Positions 1-7,905 of a stretch of 64,000 bases of DNA are shown piece after piece. A model generated the notes under the pieces. The model saw only the letters and a program-made list of their open reading frames with translations, did not search any database and had not been told where the DNA came from. Made by a program: the position numbers and the translations under genes. How positions within the stretch are numbered: the stretch's first letter is position 1; every line of letters begins with the position of its first letter. Location: the NCBI GenBank assembly GCA_002254845.1, contig NKPT01000008.1, forward strand, positions 22,895 to 86,894. Reading direction: 5' to 3'. Source of the DNA: Chloracidobacterium sp. CP2_5A (GTDB lineage: Bacteria; Acidobacteriota; Blastocatellia; Chloracidobacteriales; Chloracidobacteriaceae).

Positions 1-543
1 GTCGAGCGCGAGCCGATTTCGGCAGCGCTGGCGCTTGGGGCGATTGAACTCATCGCCAACAACCTCGAAGCCGCCATGCGGGAACCCGGCCCAACGGAAG
101 CCCGCGCTAAGATGCAGTACGCGGCGACGATGGCGGCCATGGCCTTTTCCAACTCGCCGGTTGGGGCCGTCCACGCCATCGCTCACTCGGTGGGCGCGCT
201 CTTTGGGGTGCATCACGGGCTGTCGAACGCCATCGCCCTGCCCTTTGTCATGGAGTTCAACTTGCCGGCCGTCGCGCCGCATTACGCTGCCATCGCCCGC
301 GCCATGGGCGTGGCGGAGGACGGAACATCGGCGGAAGCCTGGGCTGAAGCCGCGATTGAGGCTGTACGGGCCTTGAAACAGCGGTGCGGAGTGCCAACAC
401 AATACCGCGAAGTCGGGGTTCCACCCGACGCCGATACGGCCGCGGCCGTCACCGATCTGACGCTTGAGGACATTTGCCTGTCGTTCAACCCGGTCAAAGG
501 CGAGCGAGAGGAAATTTTAGCCCTGGTAACGCGCGCGTTGTGA
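1..543 (+). CDS. Iron-containing alcohol dehydrogenase, C-terminal part (5' end outside window)
   Basis: The frame is open from base 1, so this is the last 180 residues of a protein that starts upstream. The segment from about residue 50 to 80 carries the histidine-rich metal-binding stretch typical of group III Fe-dependent alcohol dehydrogenases (GAVHAIAHSVGALFGVHHG, then NAIALPFVMEFN), followed by the all-helical C-terminal domain. Members oxidise alcohols or reduce aldehydes, or act on maleylacetate, with NAD(P) and Fe2+ in the cytoplasm. The substrate cannot be read from this fragment. A weak inverted repeat (GAAGGC/GCCTTC, 542-561) follows the stop but has no T-tract. Confidence 0.88.
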   Translation, partial: VEREPISAALALGAIELIANNLEAAMREPGPTEARAKMQYAATMAAMAFSNSPVGAVHAIAHSVGALFGVHHGLSNAIALPFVMEFNLPAVAPHYAAIARAMGVAEDGTSAEAWAEAAIEAVRALKQRCGVPTQYREVGVPPDADTAAAVTDLTLEDICLSFNPVKGEREEILALVTRAL

Positions 544-847
544 AGGCTGGCAACGGCCTTCGCGCGCCGGCCGAGACGCCCGCGCGGCGTCCTTGTTTCA
601 ACCCAGCGGGCGAGGCCGCCCGCGCTCCCCGGCCGCGAGGAGAAAGGCGATAGCCGAAAAAACTCCGCCAACTCGCCATCCTCAGCCTGCTTGCCGGCGA
701 CGGCGACGCCACAGCGGAACGGCAGGCCCAGCGTCGCCTTACAGGAAGAGCTTATCCGCCTGCGGGCGCCGTTAGGGTCCGCCGCCGGACGCCTAAACCG
801 CTAACCTCGGACGATACGGATGGCCAAAAAGCCAAGGTTCAAGCGCC
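544..847. other. Intergenic region, no gene seen
   Basis: About 300 bases between the dehydrogenase and the type III secretion genes. The short open frames here are arginine- and proline-rich with no family features and look like GC-rich noise. It should hold the promoter for sctQ, but I cannot point to clear -35/-10 boxes. AAGGTTC at 833-839 is the probable ribosome site for the next gene. Confidence 0.5.
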
Positions 848-2155
848 ATGAGTCAAACGCTCGACGATCCATTTGCCTTTGACCTTTTCGCCCAGCCGAT
901 TGTTGAGCCGACCGAGGACGCAGCGCCGCCGGCTGTCGCGGAGGCGTCTCCGCGCGAGCGGCGCTGGCACGACGCGCTGCCCAAACTCGCCAAAGCCGAC
1001 GTCGAGGCTGGGCGCGAGCTGGGCGTTGTCCCGACCTGGCTCTTCGGGGCCATGTTTCGCGCCGCCGCGCCGCGCCTGTTGACGATTCTCCGAACGCCGC
1101 CGGAGCTGTTTGGGATGACTTCGTTCGGCCTGGCCGAAGTCAGCGCGGATGAGCTGGCCCGCGCAACCGAGGACCGGCGCTTCTGCGCCACGCTGGGCAT
1201 TGGGAAAGACAACGCCGCCTTGTTTTTACAGGCGGACGCCGGCTTTGCCGCGGCGCTCGTCGAGCGCATGCTGGGCGGGAGCGGGACGCCGCCGGACAGT
1301 CCGCGGCAGGTGTCGTCAGCCGAGGCGGCGGCGCTGGAGTTCCTGCTGCTCGCCATGGCCTGGGACATCAACGCCTTTCTGGGCGAGCCGGCGCTGCGGC
1401 TGACTTCCTGCGCGCGGTGGCTGTCGTTCGGGCACTTTCAGTCGACATCGGATGCCGCCCAGAGCCAGCGGCGACTGGTCGCGACAGTGAGCCTGAAATT
1501 CGCTGATGTCATAGGCTTTGCCGAGTTTATCCTTGACGCCCCCGCCCTTGCCGCCTGTCGTCGACTGGCCGGGCGGACCATGGAGCGGCCGGTCGAGGAC
1601 CCGGCGCTGGCGGTGATTCGTCAGAAGCGCTTGGCCGATCTGGCGAAAATCCAGCCGGCGCTGCCGGTCGCGGTGATTGTCGGCGAGGCGGAAGCCGCCT
1701 ACAGCGAGCTGCAAGCCATTGAAATCGGTGACTGTGTCATTCTTGAAGCGATACAGTCTGTTTTTCAGCCGGGCGGCGTCGGAAGCGTCGTAATTGGCGA
1801 CCCAGGCCATCTGACGCTGTTCGGCGAGTTTGACGACGCCTTGCGCTTGGTCGTTCAAGACCTTTTGGCGTCGCCGCCGCTGATTGAGGAGGACTCCGCC
1901 ATGCCCGTAGATAACTCAGCCCCGGCCGCATCCGTAGCGCTCGATGACCTGACCGTGACGGTGCGCGTCGAGCTATCCGCCCGCCGGATGCGACTTGAAG
2001 AGGTAGCGCAATTGCGCGTTGGCCACGTGCTGGAACTTGGCTGCGCGCCGACCGATCCTGTAACGCTCACGGTGGATGGGCGTCCGATTGCGCGGGGCGA
2101 GCTGGTGGATATCGAGGGGCGCTTGGGCGTCCGCATCACGCAGGGGCGAGGCTAG
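848..2155 (+). CDS. sctQ: Type III secretion cytoplasmic-ring protein, SctQ/YscQ/HrcQ family
   Basis: A 435-residue protein whose last 70 residues or so form a SpoA (FliN/surface presentation of antigens) domain: LDDLTVTVRVELSARRMRLEE, then a VGHVLELG core and a VDGRPIARGELVDIEGRLGVRI ending. The long, poorly conserved N-terminal part fits SctQ, which builds the cytoplasmic sorting platform, rather than the short flagellar FliN. The next three genes encode other secretion-core parts in the same direction, the first only 5 bases downstream, which supports the call. Known for the family: SctQ binds the ATPase-stalk complex and chaperone-effector cargo. Effectors are not visible here. Confidence 0.83.
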   Translation: MSQTLDDPFAFDLFAQPIVEPTEDAAPPAVAEASPRERRWHDALPKLAKADVEAGRELGVVPTWLFGAMFRAAAPRLLTILRTPPELFGMTSFGLAEVSADELARATEDRRFCATLGIGKDNAALFLQADAGFAAALVERMLGGSGTPPDSPRQVSSAEAAALEFLLLAMAWDINAFLGEPALRLTSCARWLSFGHFQSTSDAAQSQRRLVATVSLKFADVIGFAEFILDAPALAACRRLAGRTMERPVEDPALAVIRQKRLADLAKIQPALPVAVIVGEAEAAYSELQAIEIGDCVILEAIQSVFQPGGVGSVVIGDPGHLTLFGEFDDALRLVVQDLLASPPLIEEDSAMPVDNSAPAASVALDDLTVTVRVELSARRMRLEEVAQLRVGHVLELGCAPTDPVTLTVDGRPIARGELVDIEGRLGVRITQGRG

Positions 2156-2160
2156 ACGCG

Positions 2161-2562
2161 ATGCTGACGCTTATTGGATGGGAACCAGGCGCCGATCCGC
2201 TTCCGCCAACCGGCGGCAGCTTTCTCTGGGCATTGTTCCAAACGCTTGTGGCGCTGGGGGCGGTTTGCGCCTTAGCCTATGTCACGTTGCGCGTTATGCT
2301 CCCCAAGCTGGGCGGCATCGGGCTGCGACGACCCGGAGGGCTAGCGCGCGTGGTGGATGCGCTTCCGCTCGACCCGCGACGAGCGCTCTACGTCGTCGAG
2401 GTCAATGGAAAGTACCTCTTGATGAGCGCATCGGAAGCTGGACTGCACGTCATCGAGACGCTTGACGCCGCCGCCGTCGAAAAGGCGTTGGCTGCCCGCG
2501 AGGCTGCCGCGCCGCTGCCGCCGCTGGCGCAAGCCGTGGGGCGGTGGCTGACCCGAAAGTGA
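2161..2562 (+). CDS. FliO-like membrane protein of a type III export apparatus
   Basis: 133 residues with one membrane segment (about 20-45, LWALFQTLVALGAVCALAYV), then a small basic cytoplasmic domain containing VVDALPLDPRRALYVVEVNGKYLLMSASEAG. This is the FliO pattern: one transmembrane helix followed by a beta domain with a PL..R..LYVVEV.G...L...... signature. FliO assists assembly of FliP in flagella and is normally absent from non-flagellar systems, so its place between sctQ and sctR is unusual. It starts 5 bases after the sctQ stop and ends 6 bases before sctR. A GAGGA ribosome site for sctR overlaps its stop. Confidence 0.75.
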   Translation: MLTLIGWEPGADPLPPTGGSFLWALFQTLVALGAVCALAYVTLRVMLPKLGGIGLRRPGGLARVVDALPLDPRRALYVVEVNGKYLLMSASEAGLHVIETLDAAAVEKALAAREAAAPLPPLAQAVGRWLTRK

Positions 2563-2568
2563 GGAACT

Positions 2569-3345
2569 ATGCCGCGACGCGCGCGCCTTTTCAAACGCCT
2601 TTTCAAACTCGGAACGACGCTCTCGCTTCTGGCCGGTCTGGCGGCAAGCCTGACCGCGCCAGCCGCCGCCCAGGGGCCGGCGCAGGCCAATCCAGTCGTG
2701 CTGGTGGTGACGCTGGGCGCGCTCGCGCTCGCGCCTTTCGCGCTCATCATGATGACTTCGTTTGTGAAAATCTCCGTCGTGCTCTCCATTCTCAGGAACG
2801 CGCTCGGCACTCAGCAAGTGCCGCCAAATCAGGTCATCACGGGCATTTCGCTCATTCTGACGATATTCATCATGGCCCCGGTGGCGGAGAAAATGCTCGA
2901 GGAAGCCGGGCTTTCCGACGCCACGGCCCCAGTCTTCACAGAAATGCGCGCCGATACGCTTTTCAAGGCGCTCGACAAGGGCAAAGAGCCGCTGCGCGCC
3001 TTCCTTGAGCGCAACGCTCATGAGGCTGATCGAGCGCTGTTTCTGGGGCTGGCTCAGCGGCTGGCGCAAAAAAATGGCAAGGATCCAAGCGCCATCGCCG
3101 TCCGCGACTTTCGGGTTGTCGTGCCGGCGTTTGTGACCAGCCAACTGACCGAGGCCTTTCAGATTGGCTTCCTGCTGTTCATCCCCTTTCTGGTGATTGA
3201 TATGCTCGTGTCAAACATCCTGCAGGCGATGGGGATGTTCATGCTTTCGCCAACGATGATTTCCCTGCCCTTCAAGTTGCTGCTTTTTGTGCTGGTCAAG
3301 GGGTGGGTCACGCTCATCCAGAATCTCGTGCTGAGTTACGCCTGA
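2569..3345 (+). CDS. sctR: Type III secretion export-gate protein SctR (FliP/YscR family)
   Basis: 258 residues with an apparent N-terminal signal peptide ending near AAAQG (about residue 35), then the hallmark IMMTSFVKISVVLSILRNALGTQQVPPN motif after the first membrane segment, a periplasmic loop, and the C-terminal SQLTEAFQIGFLLFIPFLVIDMLVSNILQAMGM block. SctR subunits form the pentameric core of the export gate in the inner membrane. A cleavable signal peptide is typical of FliP; the NALGTQQVPPN segment is common to both branches. Together with the FliO-like neighbour it suggests a system near the flagellar/non-flagellar split. The family assignment is very secure; the branch is inferred from SctJ nearby. 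Confidence 0.93.
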   Translation: MPRRARLFKRLFKLGTTLSLLAGLAASLTAPAAAQGPAQANPVVLVVTLGALALAPFALIMMTSFVKISVVLSILRNALGTQQVPPNQVITGISLILTIFIMAPVAEKMLEEAGLSDATAPVFTEMRADTLFKALDKGKEPLRAFLERNAHEADRALFLGLAQRLAQKNGKDPSAIAVRDFRVVVPAFVTSQLTEAFQIGFLLFIPFLVIDMLVSNILQAMGMFMLSPTMISLPFKLLLFVLVKGWVTLIQNLVLSYA

Positions 3346-3396
3346 CGACCCCAGCGCCGCGCAGGCCAAGGCGCGCCTATTGCAAACCTTCCGCCT

Positions 3397-3666
3397 ATGC
3401 AAACCTTCCTGACGCTTGCCAATCAAACGCTCTGGCTGATTCTCATCCTGTCGCTTCCGGCGCTGGCGGTGAGCCTCGTCGTCGGGCTGGTGATCAGCCT
3501 TTTGCAGGCGCTCACGCAAATTCAGGAGCAGACGCTGACCTTCGTGCCGAAGATGATCGCCACGATCCTCACGCTGATTTTCTTTGGAAGCTGGACGTTC
3601 AGCCAGCTCATCGCATTCACGCAGCAGGTGATGACCTACATTCCGAAGGTCGGCGCGCTGCGCTGA
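3397..3666 (+). CDS. sctS: Type III secretion export-gate protein SctS (FliQ/YscS family)
   Basis: 89 residues with two membrane helices (about 14-38 and 50-75) separated by the conserved LLQALTQIQEQTLTFVPKM loop, which matches the FliQ/SctS family in length and motif. SctS wraps around the SctR pentamer in the inner-membrane export gate. It follows sctR by 51 bases. The usual next gene, sctT, is missing: downstream lies the convergent sctJ, so the remaining machinery (SctT, U, V, N, C) must be elsewhere. Confidence 0.92.
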   Translation: MQTFLTLANQTLWLILILSLPALAVSLVVGLVISLLQALTQIQEQTLTFVPKMIATILTLIFFGSWTFSQLIAFTQQVMTYIPKVGALR

Positions 3667-3700
3667 AACGCCCGCCGCTGAAACGCGCGCGCTGGACGAA

Positions 3701-4582
3701 TCACGCCTGAAGCTGCTTGCGCTCAACGCTTTGGTCCGGCGCGGTCGCGGCGGTCGCGGCGGTCGCGGAGTCCGCTGCCTGGCGGCGCTTGGCGTAAAGC
3801 AGCAGCCCGCCTAAGCCCAGAGCGATGAGAGCGATTGAAGCGACGACAAAGGTCACGAGCTTGTTGAGCTTAGCCCGCTTCTCGATGTCGGCGAGCTGGG
3901 TCTGAACCTGACGCGGCGGCTCGTGGAAAATCGTCACGGCGACGTTTCCGGCATCCAGGTTGGGGACGCCGCCGGTCACAAGCCGCCGCACGTCGTCTTC
4001 CTTGAAACGGGTCTCGGCGGCGGTTGTCACCAGCAGCACCGAGGCCTTGGCCGGCGTCGGCTGCAAGCTGGCAATGTCTTTCTCCGGCAGGACGATGTTG
4101 ACGCTTACCCGCGTCACTTCCGGCAACTGGCGCAACTGGCGCTCGATCTCGGTCTTGATTTGCTTGATCTTTTTGGCTTCTTCAGCGGTGGGCGAAAGGC
4201 CGCCGAACGCGCCGCTGCCCGCATCCTCGCCAAGTCCGGTGCCAGTCGGGCGCGGCAGCCCCAGCTCCTGCAAGATGCGAATCGCCAGCGCCGCCTTGCC
4301 GGAAGCGAAAGCGTCTTCCACGACGAGGATGCGCCAGCCTTTTTGGTCTTCGCCCCCGGCGGCTTCCTTTTTGGCTTCGATGCCCCGGTCCTGCAGCGCG
4401 GCGATGATTTCGTTGGCTTCGGTTTCGGTTTGCACCGTTACGACGGCCTCCTGCTTCTGACAGGCCGTTGCCAACAGCAAAACGCCCCACAGCCCCGCGA
4501 GGAGCGCCCAGCGCCAATAACCGCGATCAGTGTGGAGACGCCAAGGCGTGGATCGAAGCGAAGCGAGGGACATACCTAACAT
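3701..4582 (-). CDS. sctJ: Type III secretion inner-ring lipoprotein SctJ (YscJ/PrgK family)
   Basis: 293 residues. The N-terminus has a hydrophobic signal and a lipobox-like LLATAC with Cys at 41. Two ring-building modules follow: VTVQTETEANEIIAALQDRG with a loop, and an EIERQLRQLPEVTRVSVNIVLPE block typical of the YscJ/FliF family. A single C-terminal membrane helix lies around residues 245-268. A lipoprotein with one C-terminal helix is SctJ of a non-flagellar injectisome; flagellar FliF has no lipobox and two helices. The gene converges on sctS. A second in-frame ATG (4573) is possible. Confidence 0.87.
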   Translation of the reverse strand: MLGMSLASLRSTPWRLHTDRGYWRWALLAGLWGVLLLATACQKQEAVVTVQTETEANEIIAALQDRGIEAKKEAAGGEDQKGWRILVVEDAFASGKAALAIRILQELGLPRPTGTGLGEDAGSGAFGGLSPTAEEAKKIKQIKTEIERQLRQLPEVTRVSVNIVLPEKDIASLQPTPAKASVLLVTTAAETRFKEDDVRRLVTGGVPNLDAGNVAVTIFHEPPRQVQTQLADIEKRAKLNKLVTFVVASIALIALGLGGLLLYAKRRQAADSATAATAATAPDQSVERKQLQA

Positions 4583-4653
4583 ATCCGTGGCTCAGGCGAA
4601 TCGGGCGTTGCCGGCGAATGTTACGGGTAAGCTTGGCGACTGGAGAGCGAAAG

Positions 4654-5355
4654 TCAACCCAGCGATGACGAAAGCGCGATGGTTACCGGCGCGCCAAGCG
4701 GGCAAGCGAGCCATAGCTCTTCGATGTCGTCATTGCTGAGCGCCACGCACCCCCAAGTCCAATCCGCGCCGGCGCCCCCGCCATGGATGCCAACCTCGCC
4801 ACCCAGCGGCGTATCCCACGGCGGACGCGAGCGCTGCCGTTGCGCTTGCAAAATGGCGTCATACTGCTCGCGGGCGAGCAGCCCGGCGCGCAGCCCGCGC
4901 TCAGCGTCCGCTTCATTTGGATAGCTCAACCCAAGAAAAAGGTGAAAGCGGCTTCGGTCATTGCGGGTGCAAACGTAGAATTCCCCCTCTGGGGTTCGAC
5001 GATCGCCCTCGCGCAGCTTGTCGCGATCCGGCTCGGCTCCCAGCGCGACGCGGTACGTCTTGACGCGAATCTGACCGGCCCATAACTCAAGGCGGCGCTC
5101 GCGCTTATAGACGCGCAGCGCAACCTGCGCGAGCGGAAAGGCGACGCCGGCTTGCTCCGCCGCCGCGCGCAGCCGCTCGGCAGCGTCGGGAGCGGGCTTT
5201 ACCGGCAGGCGCGGCGCTGATGACGCGCAGGACTGAAGCGGAAACGACGCAAGCAACACCAGTCGCAGCCAGCGCGTCGCAGCAACCAGGCATTGGCTAC
5301 GATGGCTAAGTATAATGGCTGAACTCGCTTGCAATTGCGACACTCTCCATATCAA
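4654..5355 (-). CDS. L,D-transpeptidase (YkuD) family lipoprotein
   Basis: About 233 residues with a hydrophobic N-terminus ending in a lipobox (PLQSC), then a YkuD catalytic domain: LRVYKRERRLELW, TPEGEFYVC, and the active-site block GEVGIHGGGAG followed by WTWGCVALSN, which supplies the His and the nucleophilic Cys. L,D-transpeptidases form 3-3 peptidoglycan cross-links or attach proteins to peptidoglycan in the periplasm. There is no ATG in frame, so the start must be TTG or GTG. 5355 is the longest; TTG at 5334 has a GGAGA at better spacing. Confidence 0.82.
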   Translation of the reverse strand: MIWRVSQLQASSAIILSHRSQCLVAATRWLRLVLLASFPLQSCASSAPRLPVKPAPDAAERLRAAAEQAGVAFPLAQVALRVYKRERRLELWAGQIRVKTYRVALGAEPDRDKLREGDRRTPEGEFYVCTRNDRSRFHLFLGLSYPNEADAERGLRAGLLAREQYDAILQAQRQRSRPPWDTPLGGEVGIHGGGAGADWTWGCVALSNDDIEELWLACPLGAPVTIALSSSLG

Positions 5356-5413
5356 GCTCCAGCAATGTTATTGCCAGCAATGCTATTAGAAGCCCATCTT
5401 GAAGCGGCCCATT

Positions 5414-5908
5414 ATGATTCGCGTTCTGTTTGTGTGCACAGCCAATATCTGTCGCTCGCCAATGGCAGAGGGCATTTTCCGCCATCTCGTCGCTGAAGCC
5501 GGTCTTGGCCACGCCATTGAAACCGACTCGGCCGCCACTTCGCCCATGCGGATCGGCGAGCCGCCCGACTCGCGCTCACAGCGAGCAACGCTCAAGCGCG
5601 GCATTGATATCAGCGATCTGCGGTCGCGGGAAGTTCACCGAGACGACTTCCAGCAGTTTGACTACCTGCTCGCCATGGATCGCGGCAACCACGCCTACCT
5701 GCGCTCGCTCTGCCCGCGGGGCTGCGAGCATAAAATTTTCATGATGCTGGAGTTTGCGCCGTCCATTGGCGTGATCGAGGTGCCCGACCCCTACGCCGGC
5801 GGCGAAGAAGGCTTTGAGCTGGTTTACCGCGCGCTTGACTTGGCGGCGCGCAACCTGCTTGCCTACATTCGTAGCCAGCATCCGCTGGACGGCGGCGGCG
5901 CTTCCTAA
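5414..5908 (+). CDS. Low-molecular-weight protein-tyrosine phosphatase
   Basis: 164 residues. The N-terminal P-loop is VLFVCTANICRSPMAEG, with nucleophile Cys8 and Arg14 in the CX5R arrangement; the usual Gly of CxGN is Ala here. The general acid is in VPDPYAGG (Asp125). These cytoplasmic enzymes dephosphorylate tyrosine, often in exopolysaccharide-kinase circuits, or arsenate in related reductases. Without the extra redox cysteines of ArsC, phosphatase is the better call. I chose the ATG at 5414 because it places the P-loop eight residues from the start, as is usual. It stands alone, divergent from the transpeptidase. Confidence 0.88.
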   Translation: MIRVLFVCTANICRSPMAEGIFRHLVAEAGLGHAIETDSAATSPMRIGEPPDSRSQRATLKRGIDISDLRSREVHRDDFQQFDYLLAMDRGNHAYLRSLCPRGCEHKIFMMLEFAPSIGVIEVPDPYAGGEEGFELVYRALDLAARNLLAYIRSQHPLDGGGAS

Positions 5909-6080
5909 CCTAGTCGGCGCTTCCTAAGACGCGAGCGCCACGCCACGCCTGGCATCGCCAAGCAGGTCGCTCATAAGCTTTTTCCAACCCGTTGGCCGTT
6001 GCGCGACGCTCCGCCCGACCCGAAGGTGTTTGTCTCGTCCTGGCGCGTCTTGTCCTGGCGCGTCGGATCGAGTTGGCCGT

Positions 6081-6965
6081 TCACGGCCTTGCCGCCGGCT
6101 TGGCGCCTGGTCGCTGCGCCAGCTCGCGCAGGAGCGCGACGACGCCTGGCTTCCCGTCGCCGATCAGCTGCGCGCGCCGCGCGCGATAGTTTTCCAAAAC
6201 CGCCATCGCTTCCGCTCGCAGCCGCTTTTCCGCGTCGGTTTCCCGGTGACCCTTCGGCACGGCCCACGTAAACGCCCCCGTCGCCCGGGCATAGCTGGGA
6301 ATGTGCAAAAAGTCACGCTCGACGAACTTGCCCGTTGCGTCCTGTGACTCGCCGGCCGCGACGAAGAAATCCACCGCCGCGTCGGGGTAGCCGAACAGAT
6401 ACCCGTAGCCGCGCCAACGCAGGGCGCGCTCGGCATGCTCGACCGTTTTGAGCGCGTCCATCGGATGGGCGTTGGGCGTGACGCCAAACGGCGCGAAGTA
6501 GCCCGCATGCGCGCGGATCGCTCGCTCCAGCGCCCGCCGGTTGAACACGACGCCTTCCGCCTGTCGCTTCCCATCGTAAGCAGCCGCGAAGACCAGAACA
6601 TCGGCGTAAAAAAGGTCGCCGCAGCGAAAGCGCATCAGCCGCCGCCGCGTCGCCTCAATGTCCGTCAAGTCAGGCTGCGCGGCGTCAAACTGAAACCGAA
6701 CATAGCCGCCGCTCATCGGCTTGAGGTCGCAGGCGACCGTGTAGAGCGCCTCGGAATCCAGCAGCGCCAAAAACAGCGTCTCGGCGCGGGCGCGCTCGTC
6801 CGGCGCGAGGTCGTCCAGCGAAAAGCAGTCCGCCGCCGCGGGCGTTTCGGCCCGCGTCGCCCGCCATCCGCCGGACGCGACCAGCAGCAGCGCCAGGCAG
6901 GCAAGCGACAAGGCGCGCGTCACGCCCGCCGCGCGCGACCGCGTCGGCTTGGGGCGCGTCGTCAT
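6081..6965 (-). CDS. Secreted protein of unknown function
   Basis: 294 residues from the ATG at 6965. A twin-basic N-terminus and a hydrophobic stretch (LSLACLALLLVASGGW) form a signal peptide ending near ATRAET. The mature part is globular with no family I recognise. Notable segments are CFSLDDLAPDERARAETLFLAL, a paired cysteine pattern (VACDLKP and MRFRCGDL) that could form a disulfide, RGYGYLFGYPDAAVDFF, and a helical C-terminus. It begins 22 bases after the WG-repeat gene stop, so the two probably form one operon and may act together in the periplasm. A shared role is inference. Confidence 0.7.
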   Translation of the reverse strand: MTTRPKPTRSRAAGVTRALSLACLALLLVASGGWRATRAETPAAADCFSLDDLAPDERARAETLFLALLDSEALYTVACDLKPMSGGYVRFQFDAAQPDLTDIEATRRRLMRFRCGDLFYADVLVFAAAYDGKRQAEGVVFNRRALERAIRAHAGYFAPFGVTPNAHPMDALKTVEHAERALRWRGYGYLFGYPDAAVDFFVAAGESQDATGKFVERDFLHIPSYARATGAFTWAVPKGHRETDAEKRLRAEAMAVLENYRARRAQLIGDGKPGVVALLRELAQRPGAKPAARP

Positions 6966-6987
6966 CCGTGAAATCCTCGGCGCGTGG

Positions 6988-7656
6988 TCAATGCTTGTGT
7001 TGATGCCCGTGTTGATGCCCGCCGCTTTCCGGCTTTTCCGTGAAGCCGTCCTTCTGAAGCCAAATGACGCGGCCTGTCCGGTCAATGTAAGCGTAGCGTC
7101 CATCCGCCACGACCTGGGCGACGCCGCCGATGAAGCGATGGACATGCGAAAATTGGGCTGGAATCGCGAGCTTGCCCGTTCGGTCAATGTAGCCGTAGAG
7201 GTTGCCGACTTTGACCGCCGCCAGCCCTTCGGAGAAATCCTCCGCGTCGTCAAACTGCGGCGCAATGACGACCTTGCCGGTCCGGTCAATGTAGCCGTAT
7301 TTGCCGTCCTGCTCGATCCAGGCAAACCCTTCCTTGAAGCGGTAAGTCTTGTCGAAGACAGCCGGAATCACAAGCTTCCCCGTCCGGTCAATGTAGCCGT
7401 GCTTGCCGTTGAGTCGGACGCCAGCCAGCCCTTCGCTAAAGCCGAAGGTGTTTTCATACTGCAGCGGGATGACCACCTTGCCGGTGTGGTCAATATAGCC
7501 GTACTTGCCTTGTTCCCGAATCCAGTAGAGCGGCGCTTCCGACGCGGTCGCGGCCGGCTTGCCGCCGCTGGCTTTTTTGTCCTGCGCGGTCGCCGTTGCC
7601 GTTAGAGTCAAGCCCAGCGCCAAAGACAGGGCTGGCGCGGTTAGTCTGCGAGCCAT
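6988..7656 (-). CDS. Secreted WG-repeat (beta) protein with histidine-rich tail
   Basis: 222 residues with an N-terminal signal peptide (to about residue 24, TATAQ) and five tandem WG/KWG repeats of about 34 residues, each built on GKYGYIDRTGKVVIP followed by an F-EGLA-V strand. The last residues are HQHGHQHKH, a possible metal-binding tail. WG repeats are thought to form beta-propeller- or solenoid-like surfaces for protein contacts; no enzymatic role is known. The start has a good ribosome site (GGAGG). The repeats are also visible as DNA, recurring about every 102 bases. It is followed by the 6081-6965 gene. Confidence 0.85.
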   Translation of the reverse strand: MARRLTAPALSLALGLTLTATATAQDKKASGGKPAATASEAPLYWIREQGKYGYIDHTGKVVIPLQYENTFGFSEGLAGVRLNGKHGYIDRTGKLVIPAVFDKTYRFKEGFAWIEQDGKYGYIDRTGKVVIAPQFDDAEDFSEGLAAVKVGNLYGYIDRTGKLAIPAQFSHVHRFIGGVAQVVADGRYAYIDRTGRVIWLQKDGFTEKPESGGHQHGHQHKH

Positions 7657-7905
7657 AGGTCAAACCTCCGTCGGAGTCACACTAAACGATACAATTCCTA
7701 TTTGGCTAGCGAAATTCCCGATGGCGGTCTCTACATAACGGCGGCTTGGCGGAAAACAACCGCGTCGCCCGTGGCGGGGCGCCGCTTGGCGCGGCAAGCG
7801 CGCCAGGCAAGCGCCATTGACGCCGCTTGGCGCGGCAAAGACGATAGCGATCGTCTCGCGCCTTAGCGCGTTATATCCCTGCGTCGAAAAGGAACATTTG
7901 CCTCC
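7657..7905. repeat. Intergenic region with a 17-bp direct repeat
   Basis: The divergent spacer between the WG-repeat gene and the acyl-CoA ligase holds two exact copies of GCCGCTTGGCGCGGCAA at 7781-7797 and 7822-7838. The arms of each copy are partly self-complementary. The promoters of both genes must lie here, but I see no clear boxes. The repeat could be an operator or a dispersed small repeat. Confidence 0.5.

Noticed and set aside
542..561. GAAGGC/GCCTTC hairpin after the alcohol dehydrogenase as a terminator
   Set aside because: No T-tract follows, and similar GC arms are common in this genome.
3701..4582. SctJ gene as flagellar FliF
   Set aside because: Too short, has a lipobox-like Cys and only one C-terminal membrane helix, whereas FliF has two helices and no lipobox.
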